DNA from: CAWVSB01 sp046710535
Lineage (GTDB): Bacteria; Pseudomonadota; Gammaproteobacteria; Pseudomonadales; CAWVSB01
Assembly: GCA_046710535.1 (NCBI GenBank)
Contig: JBKEHH010000004.1
Location: 199,509-263,508, forward strand
Direction of reading: 5' to 3'
DNA: 64,000 nucleotides
Shown here piece after piece: positions 16,661-24,466 of this stretch. A program made the translations under genes and the position numbers. Position 1 is the stretch's first letter. Every line of letters begins with the position of its first letter. Below the pieces are notes generated by a model, which saw nothing but the letters and a program-made list of their open reading frames with translations, was not told the DNA's origin and made no database searches.

Positions 16661-18130
16661 CTATAACAACATTGAGGCTGGGTTTTCTAAAAAGCCTTTT
16701 AAGGCTTTCAAGAACGTGGCCGCTACTGCGCCGTCTATCGCCCGATGATCGCTTGATAAAGATACCCGCATCACTGTCGCTGGAACAATACTGTCACCGC
16801 GCACAACCGGTTTCTTTTTACCGGCAGCGATGGCAAGTATTGCCGCTTGAGGTAGATTAATAATCGCATCAAACTGATCAACGCCAAACATACCCAAATT
16901 TGAAACACTAAAGGTTCCACCTTGTAATTCATCAATACTTAGGCTGCCATTTTGAGCACGCTCAGCTAAGTCTTTCGATTCAGCGGCAATTTGCGGCAAC
17001 CCTTTATTCGCTACATTGCGAATAACCGGAGTAATCAGGCCACCCTCTATTGCTACTGCCATTGAAATGTCTACTTGTTCAAACCGGCGAATAGTCTCGC
17101 CAGTGAACTGTACATTGACATCTGGCACTTTCACCAATGCACTAGCACACGCTTTAATCACAAAGTCGTTTACCGACAGGCTATGACCAAGTTCATCATT
17201 CATACATTTGCGTTGCGATAACAAACTGTCTATTTCGATATCAACACTGACTCTATAATGCGGAATAGTTTGCTTAGACTCACTTAAACGCGCCGCGATA
17301 GTTTTACGCATACCGCTTAATTTTTCTTCGCTGTAGTCAGCTACGCCGGTTAGTGCAACAGCTGCCCGTTCAACATCGTCTTTGCTAACGCGCCCGCGAC
17401 TACCAGTAGGGGTAACGTCATGCAAATTAATATTAAGCTTTGCAGCCATTCGCCTAGCAACAGGCGTTGCCGCAATACGTGAATCATCTGCTGTTGTTTT
17501 AGCCGGGCTAGTTGATGCCGCAGGACTGCCAGCTAGCGGCGCAGCCATTACACGAATACCAGCCGCTTGCTCCACATCGCTTTTTGATACTCGTCCGTTA
17601 CGACCAGTAGCGGTTATGTTATTCAAGTTTACGTTATTAGCTTTGGCTATTCTTCTGGCGACTGCTGACGCTTTTACATCGCTATCATCAGGTCCTTCAG
17701 ACAAAGCCGACTTTGACGCTTGCGGCGCTGCAGCAGTCGCAGGCGTTACCGCCTTCACTTCTACTTTAGGCGCAGCAGGTGTACTCGTCCCACTGCCATC
17801 GGTTACCGATGATTTTGCTAAAGCAGCACCACCAGCTGCAACCACAAAATTGGCAACAAAGTCGTCAATTTCAGCTGCGCTAACTTTACCTTCAGCTAAC
17901 ACACCCAGCAGCATCCCTACTTGATGAGTCTCTCCCGGGTTGGCAATAATACGCACCAGCGTGCCCGCAATAGTTGTTACAGCAGTGTTTACAATTTTTG
18001 AAGTTTCGATATCACAGTATTCGTCGCCAACGGCCAGGGCATCACCAACGGCCACGCGCCATTCAGTAATATCGCCCTCTTCCATCGACATCCCCCACTT
18101 GGGAACCGTCAAGGCATGCAGTTTACTCAT
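16661..18130 (-). CDS. Dihydrolipoamide acyltransferase (E2) with two subunit-binding domains
   Basis: 489 aa. Domains: one lipoyl domain (1-80) with lipoyl-Lys45 in IETSKIV; Ala/Pro-rich linkers; a first peripheral-subunit-binding domain at about 154-190 (ASAVARRIAKANNVNL); a second at about 220-257 (ATPVARRMAAKLNINL); and a catalytic domain ending with the active-site DHRAIDG (His about 462). Two binding domains in series are unusual, since most E2 chains have one. Overlaps the E1-beta gene by 4 bases (ATGA). Confidence 0.92.
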   Translation of the reverse strand: MSKLHALTVPKWGMSMEEGDITEWRVAVGDALAVGDEYCDIETSKIVNTAVTTIAGTLVRIIANPGETHQVGMLLGVLAEGKVSAAEIDDFVANFVVAAGGAALAKSSVTDGSGTSTPAAPKVEVKAVTPATAAAPQASKSALSEGPDDSDVKASAVARRIAKANNVNLNNITATGRNGRVSKSDVEQAAGIRVMAAPLAGSPAASTSPAKTTADDSRIAATPVARRMAAKLNINLHDVTPTGSRGRVSKDDVERAAVALTGVADYSEEKLSGMRKTIAARLSESKQTIPHYRVSVDIEIDSLLSQRKCMNDELGHSLSVNDFVIKACASALVKVPDVNVQFTGETIRRFEQVDISMAVAIEGGLITPVIRNVANKGLPQIAAESKDLAERAQNGSLSIDELQGGTFSVSNLGMFGVDQFDAIINLPQAAILAIAAGKKKPVVRGDSIVPATVMRVSLSSDHRAIDGAVAATFLKALKGFLENPASMLL

Positions 18131-19140
18131 CTTTTGTACCCCAACACTTCACGCACAGCTGCTTCAATGTCAGCTTCTTGCGGCATCCACGCATCTTCAA
18201 GTGCCGGTGCAAATGGTATTGGCGAATGAGCAGCCGTTACCTTTTTGATTGGCGCACGCAATGCCCCAAATGCTTTTTCAGCGATGATACTGGAGATATC
18301 CGCCGCCAAACCACAACGAGGAGTCATCTCATCGACGATTACCAAACGCCCTGTTGTCTCTACACTTTCAATAATTGCTTCTTCATCAAACGGTGAGGTT
18401 GTGCGCGGATCAATAACATCACAAGTGATGCCCTCAAGCGCCAAACGGTCAGCTACCGCCACTGCTTTATTTACCGTGTTAGAAATACCAACAATGGTTA
18501 CGTCAGTGCCTTCACGTAAGAAATTAGCTTCACCAAACGGAATGGCATATGGCTCATCAGGCACTTCACAGCTAGTCTCATACAAGAATTTGTCTTCTAC
18601 AAAAATGACGCAATCGTTATCGCGAATAGCTTGAATCAATAAGCCTTTGGCGTCATAGGCGTTGGTCGGACAAACCACTTTTAAACCCGGCACCATGGTT
18701 ACCATTTGGGTTAAGTTTTGTGAATGCTGAGCGCCACCACGCAGGCCAGCGCCAGCCATCGTACGAACAACCATTGGGCATTCGGCTTTGCCACCAAACA
18801 TATAATGAAACTTAGCTGCTTGGTTATATATCTGGTCAAAGCAGACCCCTAAAAAGTCCATAAACATTAGTTCGGCGATTGGACGCAGTCCAGTTTGTGC
18901 CGCTCCTGCCGCCGCACCCATAATGGCTGACTCGGTAATTGGCGTATCGATAACACGGGCTTCACCAAACTCTGGAAATAGGCCTTTAGTCACGCCCATT
19001 ACACCGCCGTATGCGTCACGGTCGCCGTCACAACCCGCACCGCCGGCAACATCTTCACCGATAATGATAATGGTAGGGTCACGCCGCATTTCTTGCGCCA
19101 TGGCTTCGTTAATTGCTTGTCTGTATGTTTTTATTGGCAT
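18127..19140 (-). CDS. 2-oxoacid/acetoin dehydrogenase E1 component, beta subunit
   Basis: 337 aa, standard length. It has the E1-beta signatures IIIIGEDVAGGAG, FGEARVIDTPITESAI, AELMFMDF and a C-terminal PRTTSPFDEEAI / PIPFAPALEDAW. With the alpha subunit it binds thiamine diphosphate and decarboxylates or cleaves the substrate. The sequence is of the AcoB/PdhB type. 41 bases follow the E1-alpha gene. The substrate could be pyruvate, acetoin or a 2-oxoacid released by the pathway. Confidence 0.92.
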   Translation of the reverse strand: MPIKTYRQAINEAMAQEMRRDPTIIIIGEDVAGGAGCDGDRDAYGGVMGVTKGLFPEFGEARVIDTPITESAIMGAAAGAAQTGLRPIAELMFMDFLGVCFDQIYNQAAKFHYMFGGKAECPMVVRTMAGAGLRGGAQHSQNLTQMVTMVPGLKVVCPTNAYDAKGLLIQAIRDNDCVIFVEDKFLYETSCEVPDEPYAIPFGEANFLREGTDVTIVGISNTVNKAVAVADRLALEGITCDVIDPRTTSPFDEEAIIESVETTGRLVIVDEMTPRCGLAADISSIIAEKAFGALRAPIKKVTAAHSPIPFAPALEDAWMPQEADIEAAVREVLGYKR

Positions 19141-19181
19141 TATTTCTTACTCCAAATCTTATCTGCTATGCGTGTTGGTGA

Positions 19182-20153
19182 TTAATATTCTGAGCTATAT
19201 ACATCGGTTAATAGCTCTGACACGTCTGGCGATGGCGCTGCCAAGGCCGCTTCCGCAGATTCAGCAATTAACTTCGCAACTTCTTTATCTATTTTGTCTA
19301 GCTGCGCTTTAGTAGCGAGCTTTGCCTTAATCGCTTTTTCACGAGCAATTTTCAAACAATCCATTTCTTCCATTAGTCGTTTAACTTCGCCTTTGCCGCG
19401 ATACTGCTGAGCATCACCTTCAAAGTGGCCTCTAAAACGTGTAATAGTGGCTTCAATAGCGATAGGACCTTTACCACTGCGGCAGTGCTCAACCGCTTTT
19501 TGGCAAGCGTCGTACATGGCGAATATATCGGCGCCATCAACTTTAACGGCTGGCATACCAAAGCCTTTGGCACGGCTAGCAATGTCTTTAGAACCAACGG
19601 CATAACCGGCCGCGGTGCCCTCACCATAACCGTTGTTTTCAAACATAAATATTGCCGGCACTTTTAATACCACCGCCATGTTCATAGCTTCAAAGGTAGT
19701 GCCTTGGTTAGAACCACCGTCGCCAGTAAACGAAACCCCGACCCGGTCAGTACCTAATGTTTTACACGATAATGCGGCACCAACAATTAACGGCGGGCCA
19801 CCCCCAACAATCGCATTGGCACCTAACATGCCTTTTTCGATGGCGGCTATATGCATAGAGCCACCTTTGCCATTACAACTGCCGCCAACCTTAGCCATAA
19901 TCTCTTTCATCATTTCGCCAACGTCACCACCTTTGGCAATACAATGACCATGCCCGCGGTGAGTACTAACAATATAGTCTTCATCAGTTAAATGCGCGCA
20001 CATACCTGATGCAATCGCCTCTTGGCCTGCGTACAAGTGTAAAAAGCCAGGGATGTTTCCCTTGCCAAATTCGTCACTCACGCGATATTCAAAATCTCGA
20101 ATGGTGCGCATAGTGCGATATACTTCAAGGAACTTTTTTTTATCTAAAGACAT
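19182..20153 (-). CDS. 2-oxoacid/acetoin dehydrogenase E1 component, alpha subunit
   Basis: 323 aa. The thiamine-diphosphate motif runs from GDGGSNQG to FENNGYG (about 144-174). The HRGHGHCIAKGGD segment and FRGHFEGDAQ match AcoA/PdhA. Length fits acetoin-dehydrogenase-type alpha subunits, shorter than most gammaproteobacterial homodimeric PDH. It follows the carotenoid oxygenase gene by 33 bases. Together with the three genes downstream it makes a complete E1ab-E2-E3 complex. Confidence 0.92.
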   Translation of the reverse strand: MSLDKKKFLEVYRTMRTIRDFEYRVSDEFGKGNIPGFLHLYAGQEAIASGMCAHLTDEDYIVSTHRGHGHCIAKGGDVGEMMKEIMAKVGGSCNGKGGSMHIAAIEKGMLGANAIVGGGPPLIVGAALSCKTLGTDRVGVSFTGDGGSNQGTTFEAMNMAVVLKVPAIFMFENNGYGEGTAAGYAVGSKDIASRAKGFGMPAVKVDGADIFAMYDACQKAVEHCRSGKGPIAIEATITRFRGHFEGDAQQYRGKGEVKRLMEEMDCLKIAREKAIKAKLATKAQLDKIDKEVAKLIAESAEAALAAPSPDVSELLTDVYSSEY

Positions 20154-20186
20154 TGCTAGCCTCTTAATTGTTTAAGGTAATTATTA

Positions 20187-21593
20187 TTAAAGGGTTAAAT
20201 TTTGCATCCAATTAGCGTGAAAGCCATTTGGCACTCGCGTAGGAATATGTACTTTTGCTATCGGCCCTGCGGCAAAATTGCCAGCACTGACAATTGACAA
20301 AAAGGCACCTTCGTCAGGGTTATACACAAAACACATCAACCAACCGTCTTGTTCACGGTCGCTATCGGGGTTTGGCACATAAACTGGCTCGCCGGCATTA
20401 GCCTCTTCCCCATATTCAACTAATGTCGTTTCACCGGTTTCAAAATCGAATCGGCCGGTGCAGTTATAGCCATGAGCATCACCCCAGTCACGGTTACTTG
20501 ATGCGGCAAAGCCATAGCGATATTTTTTCCCCATACGGCGTTCGTCAATACGTGAAAACTCACAGAATATTTCAGAAAACCGATCATTGGTGACCGCTTT
20601 AGTCTCTAAATCAAGCGTCATGCGATACATACGACGCGGCTGCTTTTCAGTTCCGCTGCCTTGGGCAGAAGTAAACGGAATGGAGTTAATCCACACATAG
20701 TCGATAATAATTTTGCCGTTTTCTTCATAGCCATTACAAAAGTGCCAGCTAAAGAATGCTTCGGTTTTAAACTCAAGATTATTACCACTGCCATCGCGGG
20801 CTATAGCAATAATTTTGGTTCCAAGATCTGGCTCCCACATAAAAGGGTCTTCGCCTTTCATGGCTTTTTCTAAACTGTGAAACGCTGGAGCATAAAAGAT
20901 GATGATGTAATTTTCAGTAATTTGAAGATCGTGAATAATACCTTTACGCGGAAAGGTAATAGGAATTGCCTTGATGTGCTTACCGTCTCTATCAAAGATC
21001 TGAACGGTATAGTCAGCGCTGTCCCAACGCTGGGTACAGGTAACTAATTGCCCCGTATCGGGGCAAACCTTGGGATGCGCCGTTAAGGCATCGCCTAGCT
21101 GTAACGCGCCTTCGTAGTCGTATAGGCCAACCGTGGACAAGTCATTGTTCATTAGATGCGGGAAACCGCCTTCCCACATGGCAAACAATTTATTGCCGTG
21201 ATAGATGACATTAGTGTTAGCGGTGTTACGCACAGGGCTAGGTTCACCGCCCGCATCAATAATCTCTTGCGGCACCGGCACAACTTTACCAACGCTACCG
21301 TAAACCATATGGTCAACTTTACGCTCAGTATTTAAGTGATTGGTTTGCACCCAGCGATTTTTATATTCAACTTTACCGTCTTTAAAATAAACAGCATGCA
21401 CCATGCCGTCGCCATCTAATGGATACACATAATGATTAGGTTGATAGGCAACATTAGCGCCATCGCGCATAAATGCACCAACTAACTGTTTAGGAATCTC
21501 GCCCTCGATACGTAATTCGTCGTGGGAAAAATCACTCTCTTTGTCGACCGGCGCATAATTGCCTTGAAGATACGGAAAAGCGCTTAAGTCCAT
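20187..21593 (-). CDS. Carotenoid-cleavage-type oxygenase
   Basis: 468 aa, family-typical length. Four iron-binding His are visible: His173 (LTAHPKVCPDTG), His221 (IIHDLQITENY), His284 (SWHFCNGYE) and His459 (NGFHANW). The family cleaves alkene double bonds with O2, in carotenoids, stilbenes (lignostilbene dioxygenase) or isoeugenol. No signal peptide, so cytoplasmic. It is the first gene of the long run; a copy of the 22-base repeat lies 79 bases upstream. The aldehyde products would suit the aldehyde dehydrogenases at 26.7 and 31.1 kb. Confidence 0.9.
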   Translation of the reverse strand: MDLSAFPYLQGNYAPVDKESDFSHDELRIEGEIPKQLVGAFMRDGANVAYQPNHYVYPLDGDGMVHAVYFKDGKVEYKNRWVQTNHLNTERKVDHMVYGSVGKVVPVPQEIIDAGGEPSPVRNTANTNVIYHGNKLFAMWEGGFPHLMNNDLSTVGLYDYEGALQLGDALTAHPKVCPDTGQLVTCTQRWDSADYTVQIFDRDGKHIKAIPITFPRKGIIHDLQITENYIIIFYAPAFHSLEKAMKGEDPFMWEPDLGTKIIAIARDGSGNNLEFKTEAFFSWHFCNGYEENGKIIIDYVWINSIPFTSAQGSGTEKQPRRMYRMTLDLETKAVTNDRFSEIFCEFSRIDERRMGKKYRYGFAASSNRDWGDAHGYNCTGRFDFETGETTLVEYGEEANAGEPVYVPNPDSDREQDGWLMCFVYNPDEGAFLSIVSAGNFAAGPIAKVHIPTRVPNGFHANWMQNLTL

Positions 21594-21671
21594 AGTGCGA
21601 ACCTCTTTATTGGTTTAATTTAGCTGTACTATCTATCGCTGAAACTGATACTACCAGCAATAACAATCTAA

Positions 21672-21693
21672 AAACAGTACGGACTGTTTCTTT
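21672..21693 (-). promoter_or_regulatory. 22-base operator-like palindrome, copy 2
   Basis: On the minus strand it reads AAAGAAACAG-TCCGT-ACTGTTT, 18 of 22 positions equal to copy 1. Within it, AAACAGT-ACGG-ACTGTTT is a perfect 7+4+7 palindrome. It lies upstream of the first gene of the 15-gene run. Confidence 0.7.
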
Positions 21694-21749
21694 TTTAGAT
21701 AGAGCTAAATAGGCTTGCAAACACGCTAGGTTTAGCTAAAAAAAATACG

Positions 21750-21864
21750 TTACGCCGTCATTACACGGATCGGGACTACAGGCATAGATTGCGGCGTAAA
21801 GCGACCGCGTCACCGACAACAACCGGCTGACCTGGATCGATACCCAGTAGTAATCTGCAGGCAT
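21750..21864 (-). pseudogene. Possible C-terminal gene relic
   Basis: Minus-strand translation gives DACRLLLGIDPGQPVVVGD and AVALR, then after a one-base frame change PQSMPVVPIRVMTA and a stop at 21750-21752. The composition looks like real protein, but no start, domain or family is recognised. It is read as the decayed tail of a lost gene, with low confidence. Confidence 0.25.
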
Positions 21865-22015
21865 CTATTTAAAGCCAATAGTTTATAAGCACAAAGCCGG
21901 GCATAGTTACTTGAGTGTGTTAAATGCGGGGAATTAAATGCGACTGAAAACTCGCTCAATAACTCGATATAAGCTTAAATTTACTGACTAATTACTGACA
22001 AATGCTGAAAATATT

Positions 22016-22864
22016 TTAGGTTTTTGGCGCTAATATCATAAAAACATTTGGCTCACCGACAACATATATATGGTTATTTTTATCTACTGTTATGCCTTCA
22101 GGCTGGACAATACTTCGACCCAGGCCAAAAGGAAATCGGTCAAAGTTAAACCTAGAAACTACTTTACCCTGCTTATTAACCGCCAACAAACTTCGTGACT
22201 CATGACTTAATACAAATAATTGCTGATCAAATTCAGAAAAATGTAGACCAGAAATATCGTCTACGGGCAAGTCTCTAAAATAGTGCGGCATTACATTACC
22301 ATCATCAATTGAGAATCTAGGACTAAACAATAATCCAGGTAAATGAATAACCTCGCTTGGAGAATGCTCATTAGCGACATAAAGCCCGGTATTAACCGAC
22401 CAGGCAACGCCCTCTAAACCAGCATTATCAATTGCTGCCTTAGCTATATTGAACTGTCTAAAGGAATTAGCATCAAGTTCGATAGTATGATCAGCGATGG
22501 TAACAATACTTATGGTGCGACTACGCTCTTGAATAATAGCGTATTGATCACCTGCTATATGACTAATGCCTTCGGTATCAGTAAAATTAGCTAAGCCAAT
22601 TTTACGAATCACTTCGCCACGCTTATTTAGCTCAATAATCTGTTCAGGATTGTTAATGATCGAAAACAAAGTACTTGAATCGGGGGAATATGTGATGCCC
22701 GATAAATTATGAGTGATGCTTTCTATTGGCTTAGAATAAATGATTTCATAATTAGCTAAATCTATACGGCTGCCTTCATCTTTGGCTGTTTGTGTTTTGA
22801 GATAGGCGAACGATAATATTGACAATACTGCCAATACTGCCAATAACAAAAATATGTAACGCAT
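22016..22864 (-). CDS. SdiA-regulated-domain (YjiK-like) beta-propeller protein
   Basis: 282 aa from the ATG at 22864, which has GAGG 9 bases upstream. An N-terminal membrane anchor or uncleaved signal (YIFLLLAVLAVLSILSFAYL) precedes repeats such as ITHNLSGITYSPDSSTLFSI, NAGLEGVAWSVNTGLYVANE and VQPEGITVDKNNHIYVVGEP. These match the SdiA-regulated/YjiK family of periplasmic propellers with unknown function. It is a single gene flanked by long gaps on both sides. Confidence 0.75.
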   Translation of the reverse strand: MRYIFLLLAVLAVLSILSFAYLKTQTAKDEGSRIDLANYEIIYSKPIESITHNLSGITYSPDSSTLFSIINNPEQIIELNKRGEVIRKIGLANFTDTEGISHIAGDQYAIIQERSRTISIVTIADHTIELDANSFRQFNIAKAAIDNAGLEGVAWSVNTGLYVANEHSPSEVIHLPGLLFSPRFSIDDGNVMPHYFRDLPVDDISGLHFSEFDQQLFVLSHESRSLLAVNKQGKVVSRFNFDRFPFGLGRSIVQPEGITVDKNNHIYVVGEPNVFMILAPKT

Positions 22865-23212
22865 TGTTAAATGCCTCAACTAATTAACCACGTCCTTAAG
22901 GTTAGTTTAGCTAATGAATATTTCGTTATTAAGAAGGTTTGATGACATTTAACTGGGTTAACAGCCACGACCACTGGGGATTCTGACGCTACTCTATGCG
23001 ATAAACCCAATCTAGTATAGTGGTAGTGTTGAGCGCTGGGATATATTTTTATAATGGTAGATTTGACTTAGCACCTGTTGTTTTCAGCACTTCCATCAAT
23101 CGCAAGACAAGACATTGGCACTGCAGCTCTCTTTCAGAGCAGGCAGCTAGCAAAGTTTTTCAAATACAGCGTTCTAACTGTATAATTTAGACTCTTTTAA
23201 TGGTCGACAAAC
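22865..23212. other. Intergenic, nothing recognised
   Basis: 348 bases between two minus-strand genes. It should hold the promoter of the propeller gene and the end of the MDR transcript, but no clear terminator, repeat or small gene was seen. Confidence 0.4.
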
Positions 23213-24223
23213 TTACTCAGGAATTCGAATCATTAGCTTACCGTCATTAGAACCATCGAATAGCTTTAAAAAAGTTGGCAAGACGTTATCTAAGCCATCG
23301 ACAATGTCCTCTTTAAACTGCAACTTTCCTGCCATTACCCACTGTACCAACTGGCCAATGCCCTCAGGAAATTGATCAATATAATCCACTACTACAAAAC
23401 CTTGAATCGTGATGCTCTCGGCCACCAACTGCCATAGGTTTTTAAAATGAGGCACTTCACCGTTATAGCTTGAAATCCAGCCACAAACCGCTACACGCGC
23501 ATGCTTATTTAAGCACAATAATGCCGAATCTAAAATATCACCGCCGACATTATCGAAATAAACATCCACCCCTTCTGGACAAGCCACTTTAATGGCTGCC
23601 TCAAAGTCACCACAGGTTTTATAGTTAATCGCTTCATCAAAACCCAAATCATCTTTTATCCATGCACATTTTTCATCGCTGCCAGCCATACCAATAACGC
23701 GGCAACCCTTAAGCTTAGCAATCTGGCCAACAACAGATCCTACCGCGCCGGCCGCCGCACTCACCAGTACTGTGTCACCAGCCTTTGGTTTGCCGACATT
23801 GAGTAAACCAAAGTATGCCGTTAGCCCAGTTGGCCCTAAAACACTAAGAAAGTTACTTAGCGGCACGCCCGCACTCTCATCCAGCTTATTTAAGGCTGCA
23901 GCAGGCGCAGTGGTATAAGTCTCCCAACCGCCAAAAGTCATTACTACATCACCCTCGACATAATCATCGCTGGCAGATTTATGCACCCGCCCAATAACAG
24001 AACTTCGCACGGCGTCGCCAATTGGTATTGGCTCTATATAGTTAGGGGCATCACTCATCCATCCACGTATTGCGGGGTCTAGCGAAATAAACATATTCTT
24101 AATAACCACTGCTCCAGTATTGGGAGCAGCCAGCGTCACATCCCTCATGGGCACTTCTTCCGGCGTTGGCGCTGCTTTGGGGCGTGATGCTAAGTAATAC
24201 TGGCGATTCATTAATTCGGTCAT
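23213..24223 (-). CDS. MDR-family NADP-dependent oxidoreductase (PTGR/CurA-like)
   Basis: 336 aa zinc-free medium-chain reductase. It has the N-terminal MNRQYYLASRP typical of the leukotriene B4 12-hydroxydehydrogenase group, SLDPAIRGWMSD, the nucleotide motif AAAGAVGSVVGQIAK (about 155-170) and DVYFDNVGGDILD. Such enzymes reduce the C=C bond of alpha,beta-unsaturated ketones or aldehydes with NADPH. It is divergent from the molybdopterin oxidoreductase at 24467, with a shared operator between; its own -35 lies inside that operator. Confidence 0.9.
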   Translation of the reverse strand: MTELMNRQYYLASRPKAAPTPEEVPMRDVTLAAPNTGAVVIKNMFISLDPAIRGWMSDAPNYIEPIPIGDAVRSSVIGRVHKSASDDYVEGDVVMTFGGWETYTTAPAAALNKLDESAGVPLSNFLSVLGPTGLTAYFGLLNVGKPKAGDTVLVSAAAGAVGSVVGQIAKLKGCRVIGMAGSDEKCAWIKDDLGFDEAINYKTCGDFEAAIKVACPEGVDVYFDNVGGDILDSALLCLNKHARVAVCGWISSYNGEVPHFKNLWQLVAESITIQGFVVVDYIDQFPEGIGQLVQWVMAGKLQFKEDIVDGLDNVLPTFLKLFDGSNDGKLMIRIPE

Positions 24224-24292
24224 GGCTGAGCTGCCTTTTTTTAAAATAATTAGTGTTGCATCGTTTATTAAATAGTTTGTTACAAGAACAGC

Positions 24293-24333
24293 AACATAGC
24301 GCTTACTAAAAAAGCAGTCAACCCTGATTGTTT
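24293..24333 (-). promoter_or_regulatory. 22-base palindrome, copy 3, with embedded promoter
   Basis: The palindrome spans 24312-24333 (minus strand AAACAATCAG-GGTTG-ACTGCTT). On the minus strand TTGACT (24316-24321) and TATGTT (24293-24298) are 17 bases apart, giving a good sigma70 promoter for the MDR gene whose -35 box lies within the palindrome. A bound repressor would block polymerase. Confidence 0.7.
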
Positions 24334-24466
24334 TATTAAATCGCTTCTGTTACCTTTTGATTCTAGAAATATAAAGACATTACTGCGGCCTAGAAGGTGT
24401 CTGGATGGCAATTTTAATTGCTGGTGGCGCCGTTTTTTCAGCGAATAAAAATAAAGAGAGCACTCA

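Larger units (their letters stand above)
21594..22015. other. Intergenic region with operator and a possible gene relic
   Basis: 422 bases between the catabolic run and the propeller gene. It holds the 22-base repeat (21672-21693) and, at 21750-21864 on the minus strand, a short protein-like stretch described separately. Nothing else is recognised. Confidence 0.5.

Noticed and set aside
17382..17924. 180-codon plus-strand frame opposite the E2 gene
   Set aside because: Antisense shadow of the Ala/Pro-rich linker coding; no ribosome site.
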